A stretch of DNA of 64,000 bases from G965215225 sp965215225 (GCA_965215225.1 OZ244039.1:1612001-1676000), one strand, 5' to 3'; counted from the stretch's first letter, positions 36,313-45,490 are shown. Translations and numbers: made by a program. Notes: generated by a model from the letters alone, not told the origin.

Positions 36313-36603
36313 CTATTTGCTGATGACGCCATAAATATCAGACTCGCTCATAATGAGCAGTTCCTCGCCATCTATTTTTACGGCATTACCCGCATATTGA
36401 CCGAAAACGACTCTGTCACCCACTTTCACATCTAGTGGTTGGACATCGCCATTATCCAGTTTTTTCCCCTTGCCAACAGCAGTGATTTCACCCTGCTGCG
36501 GTTTTTCTGTAGCACTGTCAGGGATTACTATGCCACCTGCGGTCTTTGTTTCCGCTTCAATACGGCGCACAACGACCTTATCATGTAAAGGACGAATTTT
36601 CAT
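36313..36603 (-). CDS. groES: Co-chaperonin GroES (10 kDa)
   Basis: Heptameric lid of GroEL. Starts MKIRPLHDKVVVRRIEAE, with mobile loop ETKTAGGIVIPDSA and roof GKGKKLDNGD; 96 residues. A ribosome-binding site AAGGAG lies at 36611-36616. Confidence 0.98.
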   Translation of the reverse strand: MKIRPLHDKVVVRRIEAETKTAGGIVIPDSATEKPQQGEITAVGKGKKLDNGDVQPLDVKVGDRVVFGQYAGNAVKIDGEELLIMSESDIYGVISK

Positions 36604-36670
36604 ATTAAGACTCCTTATGTTTCATATATGTGTCTTCTAATAAGACATTAAAAAATTTTCATTTGACTGA

Positions 36671-36699
36671 TATATAGAAAACAAACTAGTTTTTTCAAG
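36671..36699 (-). promoter_or_regulatory. Heat-shock (sigma-32-like) promoter candidate of groESL
   Basis: CTTGAAA on the minus strand (36693-36699) matches the sigma-32 -35 consensus. About 14-16 nt downstream is the AT-rich TATATATCA. The classical CCCCAT -10 is not present, so the call rests on the -35 and on position before groES. Confidence 0.4.
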
Positions 36700-36757
36700 C
36701 CTTTAATATAAACAAATATGAAAAAATTTCCCCTATTAAATGAAACTATCTGAATAG

Positions 36758-38113
36758 CTACTTCAAAGAAATCAGCTCTTCGGCAATGGTAGGATGAATG
36801 CTGATAGTCCTATCCAGATCCCGCTTAGTCAACCCATTGGCATAGGCAGCTGCAAAGCCCTGCATTATCTCAGCTGCTCCTTCGCCAGCCAGATGGATGC
36901 CCAGTAGCTTGCCCCTATCCCTCTCACACAGCAGCTTTATGAAAAAGCGCTTTCGCTCTTTATCCTTAGCAAACATCTGCTTCATAGGGAAGAAGGAACT
37001 GCGATAGACTTCTATTTCTCCCGTTCCTTCTATTTCTCCTGTTTGCCTTGCCATTGCTTCGCTCTTGCCTATCATAGCCAACTCGGGACGGCAGAAAATC
37101 GCGGTAGGAATCTCATCATAGTTCAATACTGGTATCTTACGAGCACCAAAATCGCTTGCTACCACCATGCTTGCCTCGGCCAGTGCTACTGGTGTAAGCG
37201 CTTTCTTGGCTATGAGATCTCCAACAGCAAAAATATGAGGCTGAGAAGAGCCATAGTAGTCATCCACCAGCACCTCACCCCTCTCTCCCACCGCAACTCC
37301 CGTTTTGTCCAAGCCCATATTGCTATTAGGGATACGCCCCAGAGCAAAGAGAACTGCATCTACCTGCTGGCTAGTTCCACTATTTAGTCTAAGACTATAG
37401 CTCAGGTCACGATTCTTAGCTATGGCAGCCACCTGAGTATTTAGCAACAACCGAATCTCCTTACTCATCTCACTAGTGAAAAACTGCGCCAGTTCTTCAT
37501 CTATTTGACGTAAAAGGCGGCTTGAGCGATGAATAAGAGTCACCCTAACCCCAAAAGAAGACAGTATGCAAGCAAATTCTAGGGCTATATAGCCGCCACC
37601 GAGAATAGCCATGCGTTTGGGTAATCGGGGCATGGAAAAAATATCATCTGATACCCAGCCATGTTCCTTTCCTTCAATAGGAGGAACAAAAGGACGGCTA
37701 CCAGTTGCCAAGAGGATTCTCTTCGCCTCATAGTGAGAACTTCCCACCTGCACTTGGGTCGGCGACAGAAAGTGCCCCTCCCCTTCAATCAATTCAACCC
37801 CCGCTTCTGTCAAGAGCTCCTGATAGATCGATTGTAGCCGCCCAGTTTCACTATGTATCTGAGTGCGGAGTGTTTGCCAATCAAATGAAGGCTGATTGAA
37901 GCGCCAACCATAATCTTGGGCGGAATAAAAATCTTTGCGATAATCGGCTGCCAGCACCATATACTTCTTGGGAATACAACCGAGATTCACACAGGTGCCG
38001 CCCCAATGCTTCTTCTCTATAATAGCGGTCTTTAATCCCTGCTGAGCTGCCAGTCTAGCCGCTCTTACCCCGCCTGAACCTCCACCTATCACTAAGAAAT
38101 CAAAAGTCTTCAT
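36758..38113 (-). CDS. gor: Glutathione reductase-type flavoprotein
   Basis: Pyridine-nucleotide disulfide oxidoreductase. FAD motif FDFLVIGGGSGGVRAARLAAQ at the N-terminus, redox-active pair in WGGTCVNLGCIPKK, NAD(P)-binding RMAILGGGYIALEFA, and C-terminal HPTIAEELI with the catalytic His. Start 38113 (MKTFDFLVIGGG) gives 451 residues, the size of glutathione-disulfide reductase; the frame open to 38170 has no upstream support. Positions R/H after the NADP fold (LIHRSSRLLRQID) fit an NADPH enzyme. Confidence 0.88.
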   Translation of the reverse strand: MKTFDFLVIGGGSGGVRAARLAAQQGLKTAIIEKKHWGGTCVNLGCIPKKYMVLAADYRKDFYSAQDYGWRFNQPSFDWQTLRTQIHSETGRLQSIYQELLTEAGVELIEGEGHFLSPTQVQVGSSHYEAKRILLATGSRPFVPPIEGKEHGWVSDDIFSMPRLPKRMAILGGGYIALEFACILSSFGVRVTLIHRSSRLLRQIDEELAQFFTSEMSKEIRLLLNTQVAAIAKNRDLSYSLRLNSGTSQQVDAVLFALGRIPNSNMGLDKTGVAVGERGEVLVDDYYGSSQPHIFAVGDLIAKKALTPVALAEASMVVASDFGARKIPVLNYDEIPTAIFCRPELAMIGKSEAMARQTGEIEGTGEIEVYRSSFFPMKQMFAKDKERKRFFIKLLCERDRGKLLGIHLAGEGAAEIMQGFAAAYANGLTKRDLDRTISIHPTIAEELISLK

Positions 38114-38215
38114 AAAAGAAAAATAAACAGGCGAGCCACCAATGCCTAAGCCAGCAACCCGCCTGTGCACAATTAAAAATAATAATCAAACTCTATTATG
38201 TCTAATTGCTTGTTA

Positions 38216-38221
38216 TTATAC
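38216..38221 (-). promoter_or_regulatory. Extended -10 box upstream of gor
   Basis: TGGTATAAT on the minus strand about 100 nt before the gor start. The rest of 38222-38509 holds no gene, only the read-through 3' part of GLP5 (see below). Confidence 0.45.
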
Positions 38222-38509
38222 CATAGCTAAGAGCATATAGGTTAATGAGATAGCAATATGCTTATATATAACGAAACTTTTGAAAAATTATCCATTTCTG
38301 CATAAGATGAATTATATAGTCCCGTCAGCTTGTGCTTAGGATATAGGTTCATAGTGGAAGCTAAATAAGTTCAGAATTAAGACTCTTGCGGCCTCTGATC
38401 TCTAGCCTTTATATTGAATGGCTTAAGAAATTCTAAACTAAGGCTATGGGTTCAACGCGGGTTCAAGGTGTTGTCTAGAAGCATCTGATTTAGCTCGGGT
38501 TGGTTAGTG

Positions 38510-40123
38510 CTATTCAAAAACCACCAGCTTACGCCATTCGGCAGGTCCTAGCGGAGTGCAGCGAATGGCGGGATACTCATCCGAGTCACCGAAATCCCAA
38601 ACACGATTGTCATCTTCTTTTTCATCCTCTTCAATGCTCCCACTATTATCCTCATCACACCAGACCGCCAATGGCTCGTCGATCGCCCCATCGCCAAATA
38701 TATCTGTATCATTGTCCCAATCGGCATAGATCCCTGTATAGTCCATTGGCATGCGAAGATCTCTAGTGGTCTGAGGGGTACCGTGATTGCCACTATTTCT
38801 GCCACTAGTATTACTGTCCCAATAGGAAGCAACTCCCTTACCGCGTCCTTCCCCAACCAACATAGGAGTATTACTGCCTGAGATTACATAAGAATAAGCA
38901 ACCCGATCATCAGTGCCAAGCTTCCCCACCAGACCACCCATCTCTGTGAACCCGATCACCTTACCCGCCACAACCGAAGAAGAAAATATCTGAGCGCGAT
39001 TACTAGTTCCCACCAGACCACCTAGGTTGACATCCGCTGACAGCTTATCTACCACAACCGAAGAAGAAAATATCTGAGCGCGACTACTACTTCCCACCAG
39101 ACCACCTACCGAAAAATCACCTCTCACTTCACCAGCTACAACCGAAGAAGAATGAATCCGAGCCCTGTTACCAAACCCCACCAGACCGCCTACAAAACCA
39201 CTCCCTCTCACCTCAGCCGTCACTACCAAAGAAGAAAAAATCCGACTCGAGATACCATTCCCCACCAGACCACCTACACTATTCTTACCTATCACTGCCT
39301 CCGCACTAAGCCTAAGATTACGAATCGTCGCATCTGCAGCCATGTGGCCAAACAAACCCACACAATCCTCATCTGAACGACTGATATTCAAATCACTAAT
39401 CATAAAACCATTGCCTTCAAAAATCCCATTAAAAGCGGTTCCTTGACATCCCTCTCTAGAATTATTGGTATCATGACCCAAGGGTCGCCAGCCATTGCCT
39501 CCATCAGCATTCGCATAGGTTGTAAGACTTATATTCGCAATCAGCTCATAGCCAGAACAAGAAGTAATGCCACTGCTACCACCGCAGCCTATGGTGTTGA
39601 GATCTGCAGCCTTTGACGACTTGCTCCCATTGCCATTTAGAACATACCTTACTGCATTCAATGCCTCCGCCGTGGCTAGCTCTATTAACCCATCCCCATC
39701 ATCATCTATGTCATCTCTATCCATCAAAGTATCCCCATCGCAATCCGCCAACAGCGAACATCTCACATTATTTGAATTAGTCTGTCGCTCTCCTTCATCA
39801 GTATCATCCAATCCATCATTATCATCATCTTCATCACAAGCATCTCCTCCATCATTAGCACCATCTGTATTAGTCTGTCGGGGATTGCTAACAAGCGGGC
39901 AATTATCCCTAGCATTCTCAATGCCATCATTATCATCATCAGCCCTAGGAGAACCGTTTCCCGGCGGAGTGTCAGTCCCCGGAGAACTAGCTGCTGTCCC
40001 GTCCCCGTTGCCACCACAAGCAGTAAGGACAATTAATAAGAGACCCGCCCCAACTAAAACGGAAAGAACCCTCCCCGCCTCGCAAAATCGGAGGGAGAGA
40101 CACAAAGAATAGAAGAATACCAC
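38510..40123 (-). CDS. GLP5: lipoprotein with TSP3-like and GLUG repeats, phase-variable leader, frameshifted C-terminus
   Basis: As open here it starts at GTG 40123 and has lipobox LTAC at Cys ~36. TSP3-type Asp-rich repeats (GTDTPPGNGS, then DDDNDGIENARDNCPLVSNP and DDDNDGLDDTDEGE) cover ~50-125. GLUG units (VGGLVG, FSSSVV) run at ~260-410, then WCDEDNSGSIEEDEKEDDNR, VWDFG and EYPAIRC. The family's real leader (MMNILINIIRLLLGSLGRLF, start 40253) and its promoter lie upstream of a C19 tract and are out of frame by one. At the 3' end an extra base near 38529-38530 changes EWRSWWFLN to EWRKLVVFE-stop. Removing it would restore an ending of the family type (QPELNQMLLDN...). Confidence 0.72.
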   Translation of the reverse strand: MVFFYSLCLSLRFCEAGRVLSVLVGAGLLLIVLTACGGNGDGTAASSPGTDTPPGNGSPRADDDNDGIENARDNCPLVSNPRQTNTDGANDGGDACDEDDDNDGLDDTDEGERQTNSNNVRCSLLADCDGDTLMDRDDIDDDGDGLIELATAEALNAVRYVLNGNGSKSSKAADLNTIGCGGSSGITSCSGYELIANISLTTYANADGGNGWRPLGHDTNNSREGCQGTAFNGIFEGNGFMISDLNISRSDEDCVGLFGHMAADATIRNLRLSAEAVIGKNSVGGLVGNGISSRIFSSLVVTAEVRGSGFVGGLVGFGNRARIHSSSVVAGEVRGDFSVGGLVGSSSRAQIFSSSVVVDKLSADVNLGGLVGTSNRAQIFSSSVVAGKVIGFTEMGGLVGKLGTDDRVAYSYVISGSNTPMLVGEGRGKGVASYWDSNTSGRNSGNHGTPQTTRDLRMPMDYTGIYADWDNDTDIFGDGAIDEPLAVWCDEDNSGSIEEDEKEDDNRVWDFGDSDEYPAIRCTPLGPAEWRKLVVFE

Positions 40124-40141
40124 ACGCCGAACTAAACAAGT

Positions 40142-40160
40142 GGGGGGGGGGGGGGGGGGG
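40142..40160 (-). repeat. Poly-C (19) tract in the GLP5 leader
   Basis: Nineteen uninterrupted G on the plus strand (C on the coding strand), directly after ATG codons of the leader frame (MIMPPPPPPH). The ATG at 40253 and the lipoprotein frame at 40123 differ by 130 nt, so C18 or C21 joins them and C19 or C20 does not. No stop codon lies between the tract and 40123 in the joined frame. Confidence 0.9.
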
Positions 40161-40253
40161 CATTATCATAAAGGGCCGGGCAGAAGGCATAATAAAGAGG
40201 CGACCTAAGCTGCCTAATAGAAGCCTAATTATATTTATTAAAATATTCATCAT
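40161..40253 (-). other. Upstream leader frame of GLP5
   Basis: MMNILINIIRLLLGSLGRLF followed by IMPS corresponds to MNTPINIFRLLSAGLLGRLG followed by HLFIMPS of GLP1, showing that the ancestral gene starts here. With C19 this frame continues 57 codons past the tract and ends at 39987 without reaching the lipobox frame. Confidence 0.75.
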
Positions 40254-40285
40254 ACAAATAAGTTGTTTATTAATAACATCAACAA

Positions 40286-40291
40286 ATTATA
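40286..40291 (-). promoter_or_regulatory. -10 box of GLP5
   Basis: TGTGTATAAT about 33 nt upstream of the ATG at 40253, matching the GLP1 promoter. It places the transcription start upstream of the poly-C tract. Confidence 0.5.
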
Positions 40292-40671
40292 CACAAAAAG
40301 ATACAAAAAAGAGGAAAATTAACAAAAAAATCTTTCAACTAAAGGTAGAGTTTACTACATCTTTTTTTGTCTTTTCTTTCCAAACCAGAAAATATTATGT
40401 TCATATTGATAAGCTGTTTATCATTATACTCAAATTAAGGCAGCGATAAAACCAATAGCAAGAAAGTTTTAGTTAATTAACAATATTGATTATACAAGAA
40501 AAAGAGGAAATCAGCATTCAAAGAAAAACAACAAGAACAAGGAAAACGGGGACCAAAAAAACAAAAAATGCGTATTAGATAACCAACATACCTCACCAAA
40601 AGGGTTTCATTAGTTAGAATAATCAAAGATTTGACTTTAATTTGTCGCCAAATTATCCGCCTCAGAATTAG
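40292..40671. other. Intergenic region upstream of GLP5
   Basis: AT-rich, no credible gene. It carries short dispersed motifs (TTAGTTAGAATAATCAAAGATTT near 40612; TTAACAATATTGATTATAC near 40480) also seen near 3088 and 52440-52512. Confidence 0.35.
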
Positions 40672-40839
40672 CAATCAAGAATATAAAAACAGCTATAACC
40701 CCTTATAATTAACAATCAAGAACATAAAAACAGCTATAACCCCTTATGATTAGCAATCAAAGATATAAAAACAGTTATAAATTCCTTATAACTAGCAATC
40801 AAAGACATAAAAACAGCCATAACCCCTTATAATGACTAT
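40672..40839 (+). promoter_or_regulatory. Four tandem promoter-like repeats of 41 bp
   Basis: Units start CAATCAA at 40672, 40713, 40754 and 40796, and each holds ATAAAAACAG then ATAACCCCTTATAAT or a variant (TATAAT, TATGAT, TATAAC, TATAAT). The last TATAAT (40828-40833) is 6 nt from ATG 40840. The array multiplies a -10 element in front of the metalloprotease-like gene. Confidence 0.6.
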
Positions 40840-42219
40840 ATGAGAGAGATTTTAATGTCATTCTTTAGCAAGGGTGGCGCGATTGTTTTTATCCTATTCT
40901 TAGCTGCCTGTATGCCAGACGCAGCCGACCCGCCTCAGGCAGCACCAATAGCAAAGCAACCACCAGTAACAAAACAACAAATAAAACAGCAACGGCTACC
41001 AGAGCGAGTTGTGGCGGCTTCGGCTGCTGGGCTTGAGTATTCATTGTTGGAACACTGTCTCTTTGCCGAACCTTGCTTAATAGGAGAATTACCGCCCTTA
41101 GGCTTCGAATATGAACAACTGGAAAATACCGATACTATTATGGCGAGAGTCTGGAGTGCCGAACCATGGATGAAAGAGCGTTTTGGCCAACTGCTTGACA
41201 AATTACCGAGCGACTATCTCCAACTCTTTCGCCCTATTACCGCCATTGCCATAGCAGAAGACATCCGTCCCTCTCATTATTGGCCAGCTACTGGCGCTAT
41301 CTATCTGGATCCATCATTCCTATGGCTTACTCAACAGGAAAAAGAAACCATAGTCGCCTCGCCTGACCCTCGCGAAGAAAATCTAGCCGACCTGCCTTTT
41401 CGGGTTCGCTGGCGTTATGTTGATGGGAACAACACCAGCCCTTTCCGCTTTCATAATCCCGCATCAACGGAAAATCGCACTCTAGCCCAAGCCTTCCTCC
41501 CTTTTGCCGCCATGCTAACCCACGAGCTGGCTCATGCAAACGACTATTTGCCTCCTCATGCCTATGAACTGCTTAATGAAGCCCATAGTTTTCAAGACGC
41601 TGTTTTCTATGGCATGGATACTCAACTTCATAAGATGAAGATCTCAACCATCCTCTACGAAAGATTTCCCCTCAATAGTCCCCAAATGGTGCTGATGGCA
41701 CGCAGCTATTATGCCAAGGGGGCTGAGCTAAACAATCAAACCGCAACCAAACTAGCCAATGCCTTCGCGCCAGATGTGGTCTCCAGTTTCTATAGCTATA
41801 CCCGCAAACAAGAGGATCTGGCAATGCTCTTTGAGGAGGTGATGATGAAAGAATTTTTTCAGTTGGATAGGGAGCTGGCTTTCACCGAAGTCACCCAAGT
41901 GGGCAATCAAGAGGGCAATGCTACCTGTGATGACTATCTAGTGAAATGGGGTATTCGCAACCGCTTTGCCGATACTCTGGTGAGAGAGCGAGCGCAATTT
42001 GCTGTTAGCCAACTCTTCCCTAGTTATGACTTTAGCTTCCTCTTTGCCGAAGTAGACCAATCCACCCCTCTGACCGCTGATATAGGCTGGTGCGACTCTG
42101 TTCCCGTTCAAGAGGAGGCAATCACGGCAAGACAGCCAAGCCAAGGCTATGATTATGATCTAACTCACTATCAGAACATAGAACACCTTCACTATCTACC
42201 CATAGGAAACCCCAACTAG
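40840..42219 (+). CDS. Lipoprotein with metalloprotease-like HExxH motif
   Basis: I do not recognise the family. Signal peptide (SKGGAIVFILFLAAC) with lipobox at ~24, then a Pro/Gln/Lys linker. The motif MLTHELAHANDYLP near residue 227 is an HExxH zinc-protease signature; a third ligand is not obvious, although NEAHSFQDAVFYG ~20 residues later offers Glu and His. The TATAAT at 40828-40833 leaves no leader for ATG 40840, so either the mRNA is leaderless or translation starts at ATG 40858 with GAGAG before it. Convergence in topic with the following M16 protease suggests an envelope proteolysis pair, which is inference. Confidence 0.7.
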   Translation: MREILMSFFSKGGAIVFILFLAACMPDAADPPQAAPIAKQPPVTKQQIKQQRLPERVVAASAAGLEYSLLEHCLFAEPCLIGELPPLGFEYEQLENTDTIMARVWSAEPWMKERFGQLLDKLPSDYLQLFRPITAIAIAEDIRPSHYWPATGAIYLDPSFLWLTQQEKETIVASPDPREENLADLPFRVRWRYVDGNNTSPFRFHNPASTENRTLAQAFLPFAAMLTHELAHANDYLPPHAYELLNEAHSFQDAVFYGMDTQLHKMKISTILYERFPLNSPQMVLMARSYYAKGAELNNQTATKLANAFAPDVVSSFYSYTRKQEDLAMLFEEVMMKEFFQLDRELAFTEVTQVGNQEGNATCDDYLVKWGIRNRFADTLVRERAQFAVSQLFPSYDFSFLFAEVDQSTPLTADIGWCDSVPVQEEAITARQPSQGYDYDLTHYQNIEHLHYLPIGNPN

Positions 42220-42241
42220 TCCTTGCTTCTTTCGTTGAAGA

Positions 42242-45109
42242 ATGAAAAAGAATCTCCCAAGTCTTCTAGGTGCCGTCTTAGTTGTTGGCGCAGCAATCGC
42301 GCTTCTTTACTGGGTGGCTAATATGAAAACTCCCTTATTTCTCAATGAGGACTTCGTCAAAAGCGAAAATGAAAAACGGATCCACTATTCCTACTTCCTC
42401 CCCAATGGCTTACAGGTTCTCTTGGTATCAGACCCAACCAGCAAGAAGGCGGCGGCCAGCCTAGACATTGCCGTGGGTAGTGGCAACAATCCACCCGCAA
42501 CCCTCGGCCTTGCTCATTACCTGGAACATATGCTCTTTCTCGGGACGAAAAAATATCCCCAAATAGATGGCTTCCAAGAATATATTCGCGAACACGGCGG
42601 CGATTACAATGCCTATACCTCCTATGAAAACACCAACTACTTCTTTGACATCCAAAGCGAGTATCTTGACGGTGGCTTGGACCGATTTGCCGACTTCTTT
42701 GTTGCGCCCCTCTTCAACCCAGACTTTGCCGAGCGCGAAAGAAATGTAGTAGATTCAGAATACCATTTGGGATTAAAAGAAGATGGGAGAAGATACTATG
42801 CAGTCCTACAAGAAGTGCTCAATCCCCAACATCCCATCAGCAAATTCAGTGTCGGCAATAAAGATACCCTCAAGGGAGACGCCCAAGAACTAAGGGCGGA
42901 ACTGATTGACTTCTATCACACCAACTATAGACCCAACCTGATGAAGCTGGTAATCTATGGCAAAGAACCAATTGACCAGCTCAAGCAGCTGGCAGAAAAG
43001 CATTTTGCTGGCTTGACTAGGGAAAGAGGAGTTAGGCAAACTACTAACCAGCCCCTCTTCGCCCCTGGCAGCCTGCCCGCCCTTTTACAATTTCAACCAG
43101 TCCAAGAAAAGCGCTATTTGGACTACTACTTCCCCATTGAGCCACAAGAGAAGAACTTTCGCTCCAAGCCGTCCCGTTATGTTGAGCACCTGCTTGATGA
43201 TAGAGGCGAGAGAAGCTTCTATCGCCTGCTGAAAAACTATGGCTGGGCAAATGATATGGGCGCCTCGCTTGATTTTTCCTTGCCCGAAGCAGCCCTATTC
43301 AATATCTATGTGAGTCTCACCCCCGAAGGAGAAAAACATATTGACAAAATTACCCGTCTCCTCTTTCAGACAGTGAGAACTATTGAAAGGGACGGCATAG
43401 CCGAATGGCGCTTTAATGAGCTGCGCGACCGTTCCTATACGCGCCTGAAATACAAACAGAAGGAGGCAGCCATTTCCTATGCTCGCTCTCTTAGCCGCCG
43501 GATGCAAAAACTACCCACTACCCGCATTCTCAGCAATAGCCTCTGGGACGATTATCAACCAGCCAAGATCAAGAGCATCCTTAAGGATATTAATCCTCAT
43601 AATATGCTCATCACCTATGTATCGCCTCAAGCCAAAACTAGTCGGACCGAAAAATACTATCAAGTTGGCTATGATCTGAGCCCCTTATCCGAAGAGGAAC
43701 TCCGCCTCTATAACCAGCCAATAGAAGACATCGCCATTGAACTGCCACCACCAAACGAACTAATCAGTTCGGACCTAAGCCTAATAGACTATGCTTGGGA
43801 CCTCACTCAGCCCCAAAAACTTGGTCTGACCAATATGAATGCTTGGTATCTGTTCGATAAATCCTTTAACACGCCCAGAATTAATATGAGAGTCGTAGTT
43901 CAGCCTATCAATCGCCCGCGGATTCCTAGGGAAGTCGTCTATCAGCAAATGCTGAGAAGGATGATAAACGAACAGCTCAACAAGATCAATCAGGCGCCGG
44001 GCTTTGCTGGTTATAGCGGCAGTGTGCGAAGCGACTATTATGGCTTTCGCATTGAACTATCTGGCTATAACGATAAGTTTGCCAACTGGCTAAATCAGTT
44101 CCTCACCAGCTTCCATAATCACAACTATGCCATTGAGGATTTTGAGCGCCTCAAGGAAAACTATGCCAGATCACTAAAGAACTCCTTGACCAGTTCCCCC
44201 ACTGCCAGAATAAGAGATGTCCGCTATGAGATATTATTGAGGCACAACTGGGACGAGGAAGTCTATCTAGCCGAATTAGAAAACCTCGACCTTGCCGAAC
44301 TACAAGAAGTCGCTGCCGATTATTTTACCAATCCCAACATGCGAGCCTTCGTCCTTGGCAATCTGCCTCGCGCTGATGCCGAAGAGCTGCTGAAATCTTT
44401 CAGCAGCTATTTTGATGGCAAGACATCCCCCTTAGGCAAAGTGAGTGATAGGGAAACACTCATCAAGCTCGATTCGCGCGGCCCCTTCCTCTATCGCACC
44501 ACCAGCGTGCATGACGACTCGGCAATAGAAGTCATCTTTCAAGCAGCCAACTATGACTATGACACGCGTGCTCGCACCGCCCTCCTAGCCCAGCTGCTTC
44601 ATCCTTTGTTTTTCCAACAGCTCCGCACCGAGCAACAACTAGGTTATAGGGTCAGTGCCTATTACACCCGAATGCGCGAACTTCCCGCCATCGCCTTTCA
44701 AGTCCAGTCAAATAACAAGCATTCTTATGTTCTCAATGAGAGAATACAGCAATTCCTCGCCCAAGCGCCAGACTATCTTGCCAAGATGCCAAATGCAGAC
44801 TTTGAGGATTACAAACAGGGTATGATCAATGAAATATTGGAAGAGCCGCAGAGGTTCGGCGAAATGGCTGGTCGCTATTGGCACGAGATATTCCATAACC
44901 TCCTAGACTTCAATGACCGCGAACAGGCAGCCGCCGCCATAGCAAAGATCAACAAAGAAGAACTGATAACCTACTATCAAGACCTCTTCAACCCCGCCAA
45001 TAGCATTACTTTCCTAGTAGACAAGAAGCTAGAACAGGATACTAATGAGCCCTTAGGAGAGTGGATAGAAGACCCCATTAAATTCAAAGAGAAGCTGCTT
45101 CATCTATAG
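42242..45109 (+). CDS. ptrA: Pitrilysin-type M16 zinc metallopeptidase, membrane-anchored
   Basis: Insulinase-family protease of 955 residues, E. coli protease III size. The inverted zinc motif HYLEH lies at residues 92-96 with the distal ligand Glu173 (VVDSEYHLG), spacing HxxEH-x76-E. The C-terminal half keeps the R/Y region TEQQLGYRVSAYYTRM. An N-terminal hydrophobic segment (LPSLLGAVLVVGAAIALLYW, ~5-24) without a clear cleavage site suggests a signal anchor facing the periplasm. It follows the metalloprotease-like lipoprotein by 22 nt. The symbol is by family similarity. Confidence 0.88.
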   Translation: MKKNLPSLLGAVLVVGAAIALLYWVANMKTPLFLNEDFVKSENEKRIHYSYFLPNGLQVLLVSDPTSKKAAASLDIAVGSGNNPPATLGLAHYLEHMLFLGTKKYPQIDGFQEYIREHGGDYNAYTSYENTNYFFDIQSEYLDGGLDRFADFFVAPLFNPDFAERERNVVDSEYHLGLKEDGRRYYAVLQEVLNPQHPISKFSVGNKDTLKGDAQELRAELIDFYHTNYRPNLMKLVIYGKEPIDQLKQLAEKHFAGLTRERGVRQTTNQPLFAPGSLPALLQFQPVQEKRYLDYYFPIEPQEKNFRSKPSRYVEHLLDDRGERSFYRLLKNYGWANDMGASLDFSLPEAALFNIYVSLTPEGEKHIDKITRLLFQTVRTIERDGIAEWRFNELRDRSYTRLKYKQKEAAISYARSLSRRMQKLPTTRILSNSLWDDYQPAKIKSILKDINPHNMLITYVSPQAKTSRTEKYYQVGYDLSPLSEEELRLYNQPIEDIAIELPPPNELISSDLSLIDYAWDLTQPQKLGLTNMNAWYLFDKSFNTPRINMRVVVQPINRPRIPREVVYQQMLRRMINEQLNKINQAPGFAGYSGSVRSDYYGFRIELSGYNDKFANWLNQFLTSFHNHNYAIEDFERLKENYARSLKNSLTSSPTARIRDVRYEILLRHNWDEEVYLAELENLDLAELQEVAADYFTNPNMRAFVLGNLPRADAEELLKSFSSYFDGKTSPLGKVSDRETLIKLDSRGPFLYRTTSVHDDSAIEVIFQAANYDYDTRARTALLAQLLHPLFFQQLRTEQQLGYRVSAYYTRMRELPAIAFQVQSNNKHSYVLNERIQQFLAQAPDYLAKMPNADFEDYKQGMINEILEEPQRFGEMAGRYWHEIFHNLLDFNDREQAAAAIAKINKEELITYYQDLFNPANSITFLVDKKLEQDTNEPLGEWIEDPIKFKEKLLHL

Positions 45110-45490
45110 AGTCGCACGCGGATGTTAGTAGAACCGCGCATCAAATTCAAAGGGAACTGCTTTATCTATAGAGTCAATCTGCCCCGCCCAGATTCTTAAA
45201 TCAAATTCAAAGAGAAACAGCTTCATCTATAAGACTCTCATACACGCGCTCCACTAGCGGCAATCGAATTGAAAAAGAGACCGCTTCATCTTATAGGGCT
45301 CTCATACAAGCAAGAGCCTCCATCTCTACAAATCAAACTCAAAGAAAAATTGCTTCATTTATAGGGCGCTAGCAAGAGCCTCCATCTCGACAAATCAAAT
45401 TCAAAGAGAGACTGCTTCATTTATAGGGCGCTCATACACGCGCTCCACTAACGGTGATCAAATTCAAAGGGAAATCACTTCATTTATGAG
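45110..45490 (+). repeat. Tandem copies of the M16 protease gene 3' end
   Basis: Six degenerate units, with AAATTCAAAG-like cores at about 45143, 45203, 45264, 45334, 45397 and 45460. They repeat the terminal codons KFKEKLLHL-stop (AAATTCAAAGAGAAGCTGCT) plus ~35 nt of following sequence (GGGCGCTCATACACGCGCTCCACTA). Spacing is 60-70 bp. None forms an ORF of note. Confidence 0.8.

Noticed and set aside
39567..40112. Plus-strand Ser/Pro-rich ORF of 181 codons opposite GLP5
   Set aside because: Antisense of the Asp-rich Ca-binding region; it owes its openness to codon bias of the real gene.
461..40253. Diversity-generating retroelement acting on the GLP genes
   Set aside because: No reverse transcriptase or template repeat is seen; differences between paralogues are not biased to adenine positions by eye.
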